Positions 15,098 through 22,598 of a stretch of 64,000 bases of DNA are shown here, piece by piece. The stretch's first letter is position 1. Each line of letters begins with the position of its first letter. The notes under the pieces are model-generated. The model saw only the letters and a list, made by a program, of their open reading frames with translations. It searched no databases and had not been told where the DNA came from. The position numbers were made by a program, and so were the translations under genes. Location: the IMG/VR virus record IMGVR_UViG_3300029258_001212, positions 1-64,000 of that record; one strand, written 5' to 3'. This DNA comes from a virus.

Positions 15098-15550
15098 ATG
15101 AGAGAGCCACTACACGATGCGGTGCTCGGGGCCTTGGAGCGGATGCAGGGCTACGCCAGGAACTGGGGCGATGGCCACCTGCCCAGCCGGAGAACGATCC
15201 AGGGCTGGGCCGCGTTGCTCAGGGCTGGCCTGGAGCAGTCAACGCTACAAGAGGACGTGAGGCGCCTCGAGGCCGAAAGGGACAGGGCGCGGGCCGCGAA
15301 CGAGCGAGACCGATCCCTGGTAGCCGAAGCGGTATCAGCGGCGCGCAAGGTGATCAAGTCCTACGGCTGGGCAACCGAGAGCAGGGGGCCGTACTCCTGG
15401 GATGATGACGAGTACATGGCAGAATTCGGGCGCTGCCTCACGGCGCTCGAGGCCCCACTTTCGCGCCTGGACAGCGTGATCAAGGACCTATCCGACTGTC
15501 CGCAGACGCAAGCCGAAGTGATCGCAGCTCGGCTCGGAGAACAACCATGA
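15098..15550 (+). CDS. Coiled-coil protein
   Basis: This 150-aa protein has a central charged heptad-like stretch (VRRLEAERDRARAANERDR) likely to form a coiled coil, flanked by helices. The segment KVIKSYGWA is followed by an acidic loop. No domain name can be given. Confidence 0.65.
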   Translation: MREPLHDAVLGALERMQGYARNWGDGHLPSRRTIQGWAALLRAGLEQSTLQEDVRRLEAERDRARAANERDRSLVAEAVSAARKVIKSYGWATESRGPYSWDDDEYMAEFGRCLTALEAPLSRLDSVIKDLSDCPQTQAEVIAARLGEQP

Positions 15551-15915
15551 GACGACACCCCAAGCGAGCCCGGTGCTGCCCGAAGGGCGGGGACTACATC
15601 CGATGGATGACCGCGGGCGAAGCTGATGACGACGTGGACGGCTACTACATCTCCCTCCACTGCGGCTACCCGGACCCGGTGTACGAGCTGGTGACAGTGT
15701 GCCCGTTTTGCGGCGCTTCAGTGGACGTGAAGGACACCGGGACCGTGCCATGCGAGGCGTGTGCCAGCAAGGACACCTACACCGAGGTGACTGTCCCCAG
15801 GCGCGTCGGGAACGCCCAGCTCAAGGGCGGGACCCTGGTGGCGTGCCGAGAGTGCGGCTACGTGCGCCACAGGCCCTGGGGATGGCCGGCGCGGGCCGGG
15901 GAGGCAGGCCAGTGA
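15547..15915 (+). CDS. Double zinc-ribbon protein
   Basis: This 122-aa protein has CPFCGASVD with CEACASKD (residues about 52-75) and a third pair, CRECGYVRH, near the C-terminus, with additional Cys at the N-terminus (RCCPKGG). It is the shape of a two-ribbon protein. Confidence 0.65.
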   Translation: MRRHPKRARCCPKGGDYIRWMTAGEADDDVDGYYISLHCGYPDPVYELVTVCPFCGASVDVKDTGTVPCEACASKDTYTEVTVPRRVGNAQLKGGTLVACRECGYVRHRPWGWPARAGEAGQ

Positions 15916-16208
15916 CACCTACTGACACCAGGCCCCCATGGGAGCCCCCGACCCCAGTGATGTGCTGTCCGCATTGCTTCAAGCCGGTGGTCTGGCGCAC
16001 GGACTTGGCCACCTATGAGACCATCCTGGAGTGCTCTGAGGAGCCAGAGGAACACATGGTGATCCGGTTCAGTGCAGACCTACCGCGGGCGGCTCGGGCG
16101 GAGCTGTACCACCGGTGGGAGCTCGAGATGGTCCGCGTGGGCATGGCCTGGCTGGACCACCTGGTGGCCGAGCGGCGGGGTGCGGAGGAAGGAGAACCAT
16201 GCGAGTAG
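15912..16208 (+). CDS. Small protein with CxxC
   Basis: This 98-aa protein starts at GTG 15912 in a GTGA overlap. It has CCPHCFKPVVW and a single later Cys (LECSEEPEEH), which might form an incomplete ribbon with the His. The C-terminus is helical (ELYHRWELEMVRVGMAWL). Confidence 0.55.
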   Translation: MTPTDTRPPWEPPTPVMCCPHCFKPVVWRTDLATYETILECSEEPEEHMVIRFSADLPRAARAELYHRWELEMVRVGMAWLDHLVAERRGAEEGEPCE

Positions 16209-16486
16209 ACAAGCCAACCAGGGACGCCATCAGGGAGCGCATCACGAAGCTCCGGCCGGGGACCAGGAGAGTCCGCATCAGCTTGGACACCATGCTGGCC
16301 ATGCTGGACGACCTGGACGACTACCAGGAGCGTAGCCGGTTCATGCGGCGCGAGCCGCCGGACGGAAGGCTACGGCCGATGGTGATCCAGGGCCCAATGG
16401 ACGGGCGAGGCCGTGGGAGCAAACCCCTGGCCACAGTCAGCACCAGCAGTCCCCGGGGGCCTGGCCGGCGCGGGGCCGGGGACTAG
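16199..16486 (+). CDS. Small basic protein
   Basis: This 95-aa, Arg-rich protein has helices (TRDAIRERITKL, DTMLAMLDDLDDYQE) and a disordered Gly/Ser/Arg tail. Possibly nucleic-acid-binding. No family recognised. Confidence 0.55.
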   Translation: MRVDKPTRDAIRERITKLRPGTRRVRISLDTMLAMLDDLDDYQERSRFMRREPPDGRLRPMVIQGPMDGRGRGSKPLATVSTSSPRGPGRRGAGD

Positions 16487-16491
16487 AACCC

Positions 16492-16695
16492 ATGTTCAGG
16501 AGTACATTCTGCCGAGCCATCCTGGGTGACTTCCAGTGGTACAGGCGCTGGTACGGCGGGGTGTGGGAGCTCTGGTGGGTGGACTATCCGGTCTGCACAG
16601 CCGTCTGGCACGACGTACCAGAGCCCACCGGGCGGGGGCCAAGGCCAACTCCACTATGCCGGGGGACCCCGGTGGTGGAAGACTACAGGAGATGA
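16492..16695 (+). CDS. 67-aa Trp-rich protein
   Basis: The protein is unusually rich in Trp and Tyr in the first 40 residues (DFQWYRRWYGGVWELWWVDY). No recognised motif. A competing frame is open across the same stretch, so the call is moderate. Confidence 0.45.
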   Translation: MFRSTFCRAILGDFQWYRRWYGGVWELWWVDYPVCTAVWHDVPEPTGRGPRPTPLCRGTPVVEDYRR

Positions 16696-16698
16696 CCC

Positions 16699-16971
16699 AT
16701 GGAATGGGTAGACGAATCATCGTACAGCCGGGGGCAGCGTGGCGAGGTGGAGCCCAGCGTCTGGGAGCTCAAGGGAGCGCCAGGAAGGCTGACCGTTCAC
16801 CGCTACATCGGCCTGGAAGGCTGGTTTGTGACGTGCCGGGACCTGGATCTGGAGCGCCATGAGCTCAGGGCGCGGGGCGCGGAGGAAGCGAAGCAGGAGG
16901 CCCTGGACCTGGCCCTGGACACCATCACCAGGAAGGCAGCGGCATGGCAGCGATGCCTGGCCAGCGGGTGA
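16699..16971 (+). CDS. Small unknown protein
   Basis: This 90-aa protein has a beta-rich first half (RLTVHRYIGLEGWFVTCRDLDL) and a helical second half (EEAKQEALDLALDTITRKAAAW). No recognised family. Confidence 0.55.
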   Translation: MEWVDESSYSRGQRGEVEPSVWELKGAPGRLTVHRYIGLEGWFVTCRDLDLERHELRARGAEEAKQEALDLALDTITRKAAAWQRCLASG

Positions 16972-16974
16972 CCC

Positions 16975-17178
16975 ATGGGACGAATCTACGCCACCAGGGA
17001 GGATACGGGGGAGCGGGTGCTCCTCGAGCTCGAGTGCGATGGGTGCGGGGCGACTATCAAGCCCCACCCGGAGATCTCTTCCTCGGGCTGGGTGAAGCAC
17101 GCGGTGGGCACCACGTCGGTGGGCACCATGGAGTGGTACTACTGCCCGGAGTGCGCCCGGGCGCGGGGGCTCGGATGA
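16975..17178 (+). CDS. Small zinc-ribbon protein
   Basis: This 67-aa protein has ECDGCGATIKP and YCPECARARG about 35 residues apart, a clean minimal zinc ribbon. ATGA overlap with the next gene. Confidence 0.65.
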   Translation: MGRIYATREDTGERVLLELECDGCGATIKPHPEISSSGWVKHAVGTTSVGTMEWYYCPECARARGLG

Positions 17179-17465
17179 GCAACGGACACCAGCCCAAGGG
17201 GCCGTCCACCACGCCGCCAAAGGGATGGTGCCCCAACCCGGGTGGGACCGGCGTGCTATCGCCGGGGGACCAGGTGGCCAAGGGGAAGCGCCCCAGGAAG
17301 GTCCGGGTGGCCGTGACGCTGGACCCGGAGCTCCTCGAGCTGGTGGACCGCTACCAGGTGACCCTACAGCGGGAGCTGCCCCCAGGCGTCCAGACCAGCC
17401 GTTCCCAGGCGTTCGGTGTGCTCATCTACAAGGGCCTCGAGGCGGCCGGGGAAGAGACCCCATGA
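17175..17465 (+). CDS. Ribbon-helix-helix-like regulator candidate
   Basis: This 96-aa protein has a basic strand (RKVRVAVTLD) followed by helix PELLELVDRYQV, a loop and TSRSQAFGVLIYKGLEA. The strand-helix-turn(S/T-R-S)-helix order is that of MetJ/Arc-type ribbon-helix-helix DNA-binding proteins. It lies near the end of the small-gene array, so it could autoregulate it. Inference only. Confidence 0.65.
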   Translation: MSNGHQPKGPSTTPPKGWCPNPGGTGVLSPGDQVAKGKRPRKVRVAVTLDPELLELVDRYQVTLQRELPPGVQTSRSQAFGVLIYKGLEAAGEETP

Positions 17466-17608
17466 GCTATCGCACCAGCACCAGGAGCAACGGGGACGGA
17501 ACCGAGACCACGGCCACCAGGTGGGTCGGGTGGACTCCATGGGACACGGTGGCCACGGTGCTCTGGCTGGGCTACCTGGGGGCCGTCCTGGCCACGGTGC
17601 TTTGGTGA
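17462..17608 (+). CDS. 48-aa membrane peptide
   Basis: A polar, Thr-rich N-terminus is followed by a single hydrophobic span (TVATVLWLGYLGAVLATVLW) that ends at the C-terminus. Overlaps both neighbours by four bases. Role unknown. Confidence 0.5.
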   Translation: MSYRTSTRSNGDGTETTATRWVGWTPWDTVATVLWLGYLGAVLATVLW

Positions 17609-17805
17609 CCGTGGTGGCCGTGGTGGAGCCCGAGTGGATCGGCGGGGGACTGATCGAAGTAACCGAAGAGGACGTGCTACAGGGGGCCGTCCAGGTGGAC
17701 TGCCCGGACTGCTACGGGTGCGGTCTGATCCCTTGGCTGCCATGGGGCGCGGTAGAGGAGTGCGTGGTGTGCAAGGGCACCGGGCGCGTCTACCTGGGCC
17801 TGTAG
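17605..17805 (+). CDS. DnaJ-type Cys-motif protein, last of the array
   Basis: This 66-aa protein starts at GTG 17605 (GTGA overlap). CPDCYGCGL and CVVCKGTGR match half of a DnaJ-like zinc site, as in the gene at 9657. It ends the uninterrupted small-gene array; a 489-base non-coding stretch follows. Confidence 0.6.
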   Translation: MTVVAVVEPEWIGGGLIEVTEEDVLQGAVQVDCPDCYGCGLIPWLPWGAVEECVVCKGTGRVYLGL

Positions 17806-18217
17806 CCCACTGTGGCAACTGATATACACCCCACTGCTACACGTTGGCCGGGACACGAAGGAAACGTCCAGAGTAACCAGGGTGGCGCGGGCGAATCGGC
17901 GGGGACTAGATCCCAAGAACAATACCAGCTATCCTAGAACCATCATGCAGAGCACAGTAGGCACCACCAGCTACAGCTCCACCTTGAGCTCAAGCTCCAC
18001 CTCGAGCCCAGCTACGCCGCCCATGCTGCCCATGCCTACAGCTATGCCTACGCTCTCCCCTTGCCTACAGCTACACCTAACGCCTAACAACCTGCCGCAA
18101 CTGCTATCGTTTCCAGATGACCCCGAGCGTGTTTACAGGGTACGAGATCACCGTAAACCCCCGTTTTCACGTCCTACACCCCCTTTTTTTTACGCACGCT
18201 CTCCCGCGCGGGGCCCG

Positions 18218-18227
18218 GATTCGAATC
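18218..18227. repeat. GATTCGAATC palindrome, copy 1
   Basis: A perfect 10-bp palindrome in non-coding DNA. Six exact copies occur in the window, five of them at or near gene borders. Confidence 0.55.
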
Positions 18228-18264
18228 CCAGATCTGGATCCAGAGGCGCACGTGCGTGCGGGCA

Positions 18265-18274
18265 GATTCGAATC
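18265..18274. repeat. GATTCGAATC palindrome, copy 2
   Basis: It lies 20 bases upstream of the gene at 18295. The longer string GATTCGAATCAGATCC is shared with the copy at 42803. Confidence 0.55.
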
Positions 18275-18294
18275 AGATCCAGTAGGAGGCCCCC

Positions 18295-19125
18295 ATGGTG
18301 ACCATCAGCGACAGAGCGGACGAGGCCCCGAGGCGGCGCGGCCCGGAGCCGGGCCAGCGGATCCGCCAGCTACCGATCCTCCCGGACATTGTGGAGTGGA
18401 TCCGCGAGGGCTACCCGGCGGCGGAGGTGGCCAGGCGGATCCACGCTAACGGCTTCCTCGAGGACGTGGCCCATGACCTGCTACGCCAGGAGATCTCACG
18501 CTACGCCAAGGCGGCCCTCGCCCCCGCGGAGGTGATGAACCCCACCCAGATGAGCGCCATGCAGGTGCGCGCCGCGGGGGCCCTCGAGACGGCCCTGGGG
18601 GAGCTGGTGGAGCTCGGGGAGCTCTACCGCGTTGAAAAAGCTCTGCTATGCGAGGCCACCGGCGTGGCGCCCAGCCCGGGCACCGTGGGCGCGGAGGAGC
18701 TCAGGGACGCGCCCCAGGTGGCGCTACCCAGCCCAGGCGAGGGGGGCCTGGACGGGGACACCGAGCCCACCCAGGCGGGGACTACCAACCCCGGGGTGAG
18801 GCCCAAGACGTTCCGGGACGTGCGCGAGCTCATGGGCGAGATGCGCCAGACCCTGCGTGTCCACGGGGGCCTACGCGAGCGCCTCGGTGGGCTCGGGGGC
18901 GGCCCCGAGGAGCAGCGGGCCACCCTCGAGGAGCGCCTGGCCGGGGTAGTCAAGGGGCGCTTCGCCGGGCGCCAGGACGTTCAGGAGGCCCTCCTGGACC
19001 CCAGGCGGCGCACCAAGGTGCTCGGGGTGCTCCACCGGTTCCTCACCAGCCAGCGGAGCCAGGATGCAGCGGCGGCCAGCTTGGCCGGGGAGCTGGTGGC
19101 CTTCAGTGATGACGAGCCCGAGTAG
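18295..19125 (+). CDS. HTH protein, possible small terminase subunit
   Basis: This 276-aa protein starts at ATG 18295, with TAGGAGG 5 bases upstream. Residues about 20-50 (PDIVEWIREGYPAAEVARRI) resemble a helix-turn-helix, followed by long helices (VRAAGALETALGELVELGELY), an acidic Gly/Pro linker, and a second helical half ending acidic. HTH plus oligomerising helices is the layout of small terminases, and repeats that could be a packaging site lie upstream. However, no large terminase is adjacent, so a general DNA-binding role is equally possible. Confidence 0.65.
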   Translation: MVTISDRADEAPRRRGPEPGQRIRQLPILPDIVEWIREGYPAAEVARRIHANGFLEDVAHDLLRQEISRYAKAALAPAEVMNPTQMSAMQVRAAGALETALGELVELGELYRVEKALLCEATGVAPSPGTVGAEELRDAPQVALPSPGEGGLDGDTEPTQAGTTNPGVRPKTFRDVRELMGEMRQTLRVHGGLRERLGGLGGGPEEQRATLEERLAGVVKGRFAGRQDVQEALLDPRRRTKVLGVLHRFLTSQRSQDAAAASLAGELVAFSDDEPE

Positions 19126-19130
19126 CCTTC

Positions 19131-19175
19131 CACGAAATCATTAAGGAAAGAACGAAAATCACGGGCCTGGGAGCG
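19131..19175 (+). repeat. 45-bp direct repeat, copy 1
   Basis: It begins CACGAAATCATTAAGG and ends ACGGGCCTGGGAGCG. It differs from copy 2 at three positions only. It begins five bases after the stop of the HTH gene. Confidence 0.7.
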
Positions 19176-19291
19176 CCGGGGGCCGGAAGCGCCTGACGGA
19201 ATCATTGCGTTTTTCGGTGCAGCGGGACGCCTCGAGGGGGGCCACCGGGGGCCACCGGGGCCTCGAGGGGCCGAAACCGGGGGTAGCCCGT

Positions 19292-19336
19292 CACGGAATC
19301 ATTGACGAAAGAACGAAAATCACGGGCCTGGGAGCG
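19292..19336 (+). repeat. 45-bp direct repeat, copy 2
   Basis: It begins CACGGAATCATTGACG and ends ACGGGCCTGGGAGCG, 161 bases from copy 1 start to start. The partial copy at 19195 shares only ACGGAATCATTG. Confidence 0.7.
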
Positions 19337-19490
19337 ATGCTCTCCGGGTGCGACGGGGCTTGCCCAGGGGATCGCCCTGGTGTAGCCTGTAGGCCACCCT
19401 GGAGCCCGAAGCGGGGCGGCGGCGGGCCGGGGGAAGGGAGCTCAGGCGGGGCACCTACACAGGGCGCCAGACGCCAGGGAGGTTGAGCAG

Positions 19491-20039
19491 ATGGATTCGA
19501 TGAGACTCAAGGACGGAACCGAGGTGGGCTTGCCGGGGGGCCTGATAGGACTGGACGCAAAGGGGCAGCTCTGGGCGAGCCAGATGGAGGAGCCGTTGCC
19601 CTTGGCGGAGGGTGACCTGGAAGGGTTCCTCGGTGGCCAGGCGGCCCGGGTGGGCCAGGCGATGGCCTACCAGGCGGAGCGGGTAGCGGCGTTGGCGCGG
19701 GGGGCTCACCCGGACGTGGTGATGGACCCAGCGGTCTACCACCGGGGTGGCCAGATGATCATTCCCGCGGTCCAGGTGGGCCAGGTGCAGCTCCGGTTGG
19801 ACGTGCCCCACGGCGTGCTGGCCATCGGTCCCGAGCTGGACGTGTGGCGCCCCGTGGAGAGCCGGCTCCTGTGGAGCCCCACCGATGCGTCCCCCTACAC
19901 GGGTGGCCAGGCGGCTGAGCTGGTCATGGAGGCGGCCAGGCGGTGGCACGGCTTCGTGGAGGAGCAGCTCCGGCTGTGGTGCGCCCCGATGGCTCCCCGC
20001 AATCCGCCCCGGGTCCCCGGCGACTTCCCCGTGAGCTGA
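19491..20039 (+). CDS. Unknown protein
   Basis: This 182-aa protein starts at ATG 19491, with GGGAGG upstream. Beta-rich first third (LKDGTEVGLPGGLIGLDAKG), helical middle (AARVGQAMAYQAERVAAL), then a beta-rich part with several GGQ turns. It is isolated between two repeat-rich non-coding regions. No recognised family. Confidence 0.6.
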   Translation: MDSMRLKDGTEVGLPGGLIGLDAKGQLWASQMEEPLPLAEGDLEGFLGGQAARVGQAMAYQAERVAALARGAHPDVVMDPAVYHRGGQMIIPAVQVGQVQLRLDVPHGVLAIGPELDVWRPVESRLLWSPTDASPYTGGQAAELVMEAARRWHGFVEEQLRLWCAPMAPRNPPRVPGDFPVS

Positions 20040-20190
20040 CCGTTCCGGGCGCGCATCCCTCGCGCCCCTGTCCCGGCCCGGGCCCGCCCCGGGCGTCTCC
20101 ACCTCGAGTTCCCCGAACGTGAGTGCAGCGGGCCCCGGCCCGGGCGGCGCCTCGCCGTTGTGGATCTGGGTCCGGCCACCGGGGGGGGGA

Positions 20191-20285
20191 GTGGATCCGA
20201 CCGGGCTCTGCCCGGGGGCGCCTCGAGGCCACCGGCCCCGGCGGAGCGGAGCGCCTCGCCGTGTGGATCCGACTGTGGATCCGAC
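20191..20285 (+). repeat. GTGGATCCGAC short repeats (three copies)
   Basis: Copies are at 20191-20201, 20263-20273 and 20275-20285. A diverged copy, GTGGATCTGGG, sits at about 20160. The last two copies are one base apart. Confidence 0.55.
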
Positions 20286-20335
20286 CCCCGGGGGTGGAGG
20301 GGGGGGTATTCCGGAGGGATCCAGTCAAGAAAGTG

Positions 20336-20345
20336 GATTCGAATC
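20336..20345. repeat. GATTCGAATC palindrome, copy 3
   Basis: An exact copy within the G-rich non-coding region, 76 bases before the repeated CGCACGTGCGTGCGG string. Confidence 0.55.
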
Positions 20346-20464
20346 CGGTTCCGGAGACCCCGTGCGGACCCCTCTCACATTGGGGGAGTGTTTTTTCCCC
20401 AGAGGGTGTGACGCACGTGCGTGCGGACGGGGTGAACGCGAGTGCGGGGCGCTGGTGCGATGCG

Positions 20465-20700
20465 CTGGTGCGGGGGAAGTGCGGGGGAAAGTCTTGGGAG
20501 TGCGGCGGAAGGTGCGGTGGAAGGTCTGGGGCGTTTCGGGGTTGCTTGTCCAGGTGAGGTGCGAGCGAAGCGAGCGGTAGGTTTCGGGGTACTGGGATGG
20601 GGTTGTGGGCGAGCGTTCTGGTGGAGCTGTGGAAAGCGTGGGGGTAAGCGTAGGAGAGCCGATGAGCGTGTCCAAGCGTGGGGGGAAGCGTGGGGGGGTA
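20465..20700 (+). repeat. G-rich iteron-like units
   Basis: Two tandem GTGCGGGGGAA units (about 20467-20490), two GTGCGGYGGAAGGT units just after, and three AAGCGTGGGGG-like units (about 20635-20700). Runs of four to seven G recur at short spacing, which could form G-quadruplexes. Confidence 0.45.
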
Positions 20701-20816
20701 CGCCGGCCTGGTGGCCGGAGCTGTGGACGAGCCCCCGCGCCTCGCCGCGAAAAAATTGGACCGAAACGGCAACATCTGGTCTGTGGCGCCCATTAGGTAG
20801 GTAGGAGGTGAGCGAC

Positions 20817-20993
20817 ATGGGAGAGCTGGTGGTGCTGTCATGGGAGCGGCTGGCGCGGGAAGTGCGGCGGGAGATGGAGTTGGTGGAGCCGGTGGCCGGT
20901 CCGTTCGGGTGGAGTCCGCGGGCCCCGCGGCTGGACGAGTTGGACGGCGATACAGACTGGATACAGGACCCGTACAGTCTGGATACAGAGTGA
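20817..20993 (+). CDS. 58-aa acidic protein
   Basis: ATG 20817 has TAGGAGG at a normal distance; GTG 20808 is an alternative. A helix (LVVLSWERLAREVRREMELV) is followed by a Pro-rich turn and an acidic tail with DTDWIQDPYSLDTE. The DNA encoding the tail has three GGATACAG-like units. Unknown. Confidence 0.5.
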   Translation: MGELVVLSWERLAREVRREMELVEPVAGPFGWSPRAPRLDELDGDTDWIQDPYSLDTE

Positions 20994-21193
20994 TGTGCTC
21001 CTGGCCGGAGGGGCGCTTCCCCGGGGACGGGGAGGAGGAGGGCCACACCTGGTCCCCCTGAGAGCGCCCCGGAGGCCCGCGCACAAAGTTGCCGGTGTGT
21101 CAGTGACCTTGGCGGTGCCCCGAGGTGCCCCTGGGCGCGCCCCCGAGGTTACCGGTGGGGTCACCTGTGCTATGGTGGAGCCCGGAGGTGAGC

Positions 21194-21772
21194 ATGAGCA
21201 CCATGGACGAGCTCCTCGAGGGCATTCGGCGCGAGGCGGGGCTGGTGGAGGCCAAGGCCACGCGGGAGGAGAAGCTCGCGGCGTGGCGCGCGGGAGCGCG
21301 TGAGCGGGCGCCCGGGGTGGTGCGCGCCATCCGGAGGCACCTAGCTGGGATGGAGTCGTGGTCCGGCTCGCGGTCTCTGGGAAGCGCCATTGTGAGCAAG
21401 GCCGGGGCGAAGCCAGCATTCCAACTGGTGAGCGATGGCCGTGGGTGGGAGGCGGACCATCGTGGCGTGCAACAGCTCCGGCACCCGGCCGTGGCCCACC
21501 TCACGGACCTGGACCGCTACCTGCACCATCAGGACTTTGCCGAGAGCCCCACCGGTGGCGCGTTCGGTTACCTTCGGTTCAACCGGGACGGCGTGGTCTA
21601 CTACTCGGAGGCCATCGGTGGCCGTGGGGGGCCCCTGGTGGTGAGCGTGTGGGGCCCTGGTGACGCTGACCCGCCCACCGTGGCCCGGCGCCTCGGGGCA
21701 TCCGCGGGCTCGGTGGAGGACACCCTGAGAGCGTGGATTCCCGGGAGCAAGAAGCGGCCCTGGCGGACCTGA
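21194..21772 (+). CDS. Leader-bearing predicted internal capsid protein
   Basis: This 192-aa protein starts at ATG 21194, preceded by GGAGG. The first 19 residues (DELLEGIRREAGLVE, then A-K) form an amphipathic leader ending in a T4-type prohead protease site, L-V-E19 before Ala20. The mature part has a basic helical start and an alpha/beta domain (FGYLRFNRDGVVYYSEAI). It is the first of the series. I infer packaging into the prohead and cleavage by the protease encoded at 45076. Enzymatic function is not recognised. Confidence 0.7.
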   Translation: MSTMDELLEGIRREAGLVEAKATREEKLAAWRAGARERAPGVVRAIRRHLAGMESWSGSRSLGSAIVSKAGAKPAFQLVSDGRGWEADHRGVQQLRHPAVAHLTDLDRYLHHQDFAESPTGGAFGYLRFNRDGVVYYSEAIGGRGGPLVVSVWGPGDADPPTVARRLGASAGSVEDTLRAWIPGSKKRPWRT

Positions 21773-21885
21773 CACTCGCCCCCGCGAAAAATGCGGATCG
21801 AATGGCTCAGGTTTTTCCGGCGGCAAAAAATCGTAAACCGGGTCCAAGTGTGCGGGCGGCGGCTCGGCCTGCCAGGTGTCGAGTT

Positions 21886-21895
21886 GATTCGAATC
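21886..21895. repeat. GATTCGAATC palindrome, copy 4
   Basis: An exact copy in the 213-base intergenic gap before the gene at 21986, close to a GTGTCC/GGACAC dyad (21905-21924). Confidence 0.55.
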
Positions 21896-21901
21896 CGTGG
21901 C

Positions 21902-21924
21902 CAGGTGTCCGTGATGTAGGACAC
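21902..21924 (+). promoter_or_regulatory. GTGTCC-N8-GGACAC dyad with TAGGAC
   Basis: CAGGTGTCCGTGATGTAGGACA is nearly the same as 29019-29040 (two differences, both transitions/transversions inside the loop and end). Both copies lie 40-85 bases upstream of the start of a leader-bearing gene. It could be an operator or promoter -10 region. Confidence 0.4.
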
Positions 21925-21985
21925 GAAGGCTTCCCCGTTGGGATCGCCTCTGGTATGGTAATGGGCAATCCCGAGGAGGAAGTCC

Positions 21986-22591
21986 ATGAGCCAGAATCTG
22001 ATCGAATCCATCCGGAGCCAGGCGGGCTTGAGCGAAGCCAAGGGCCTCACCGAAAGCGCCGGCAGGAGCATTGCCAGGAAGCTGGCAACCATTGGCGCTG
22101 GCGCCCTGGACGGCGCAGCCAAGAAGATGGGCCTCAAGCTGTCCCCCGGGCAGCTTGGGAAAATCTTTCAGGCCACCATGGCTGCCGTGATGCAAGAGTT
22201 ACCAGCAGCGGCCGGGCGCTCAGTGGGGACATTCCGCGAGGGTGTGGACACCGAGCTCGAGGCGGACCTGGTGGAAGATGTGCGCCAGGCGGCGGGGCTC
22301 ATCGAGGCGATGGCCAGCCACAACAAGGAGGGCCTCAAGTTCACCATTCAGACCGCCAGCGGCAAGAAGTACACCGGCATGGTCCAGGGCTCCGGTGGCA
22401 CGATCAAGGAGCTCAAGCGCCTCAAGGCTGCCATCCGCATGGCCACCGATGGGCAGGACTTCGAGGACCGACTGAACATCTATTCGCCCAAACCGCTGCA
22501 CGTGAAGGTCTACCGCGGCTCGGACACCGGCTACGGTTCCAAGTTCGACGTGGTGAACCTCGCTGGCGCGAAGATCCTCGCCGCGAAGTAG
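21986..22591 (+). CDS. Two-unit leader-bearing internal protein
   Basis: This 201-aa protein starts at ATG 21986 (GAGGAGG upstream). Leader LIESIRSQAGLSE ends at Glu17 before Ala18, with a second possible site LTE23. A basic Ala/Gly-rich domain follows, then a second copy of the leader (LVEDVRQAAGLIE107 before Ala108) and a beta-rich last domain (LKFTIQTASGKKYTGMVQG). If both sites are cut, the product is two mature peptides. Predicted capsid-internal; function unknown. Confidence 0.75.
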   Translation: MSQNLIESIRSQAGLSEAKGLTESAGRSIARKLATIGAGALDGAAKKMGLKLSPGQLGKIFQATMAAVMQELPAAAGRSVGTFREGVDTELEADLVEDVRQAAGLIEAMASHNKEGLKFTIQTASGKKYTGMVQGSGGTIKELKRLKAAIRMATDGQDFEDRLNIYSPKPLHVKVYRGSDTGYGSKFDVVNLAGAKILAAK

Positions 22592-22598
22592 GAGCGCC

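Larger units (their letters stand above)
17806..18294. other. Non-coding stretch with short repeats, pac/regulatory candidate
   Basis: No convincing gene is seen. An open frame here is Ser/Thr/Pro low complexity and starts without a ribosome binding site. From 17975 to 18085 the DNA is a run of imperfect repeats built on CTACAGCT, AGCTCCACC and GCCTA units. CGCACGTGCGTGCGG (18247-18261) recurs at 20412. Two GATTCGAATC palindromes lie at 18218 and 18265. It sits directly upstream of a possible small-terminase gene. Confidence 0.5.
19126..19490. other. Non-coding stretch with 45-bp direct repeats
   Basis: No gene is supported over these 365 bases. It holds two 45-bp direct repeats, a partial third copy at 19195, a tandem GCCACCGGGG doublet at 19241-19260 and CCTCGAGG palindromes on both sides of the doublet. 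Candidate origin, packaging or regulatory region. Confidence 0.5.
20040..20816. other. 777-base repeat-rich, strand-biased non-coding region
   Basis: No frame here looks like a real protein. The + strand is strongly G-rich. Repeats include three GTGGATCCGAC units at 20191-20285, CGCACGTGCGTGCGG at 20412-20426 (also at 18247), one GATTCGAATC at 20336, and clustered GTGCGGGGGAA and AAGCGTGGGGG units at about 20465-20700. Replication origin, packaging site or structured G-rich DNA are all possible. Confidence 0.5.

Noticed and set aside
18218-18274. TTCGAAT strings resembling tRNA T-loops
   Set aside because: GGATTCGAATCC looks like a TpsiC arm, but there is no acceptor stem, anticodon arm or CCA around any copy. 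The palindrome recurs in non-tRNA contexts.
17882-18301. 140-aa + strand frame upstream of the HTH gene
   Set aside because: Low-complexity Ser/Thr/Pro sequence made by DNA repeats, no good ribosome binding site, and it ends inside the next gene.
20119-20804. Several overlapping frames in the G-rich gap
   Set aside because: Compositions are Gly/Arg/Trp-skewed from G-runs, no frame is favoured, and no ribosome binding site precedes them.
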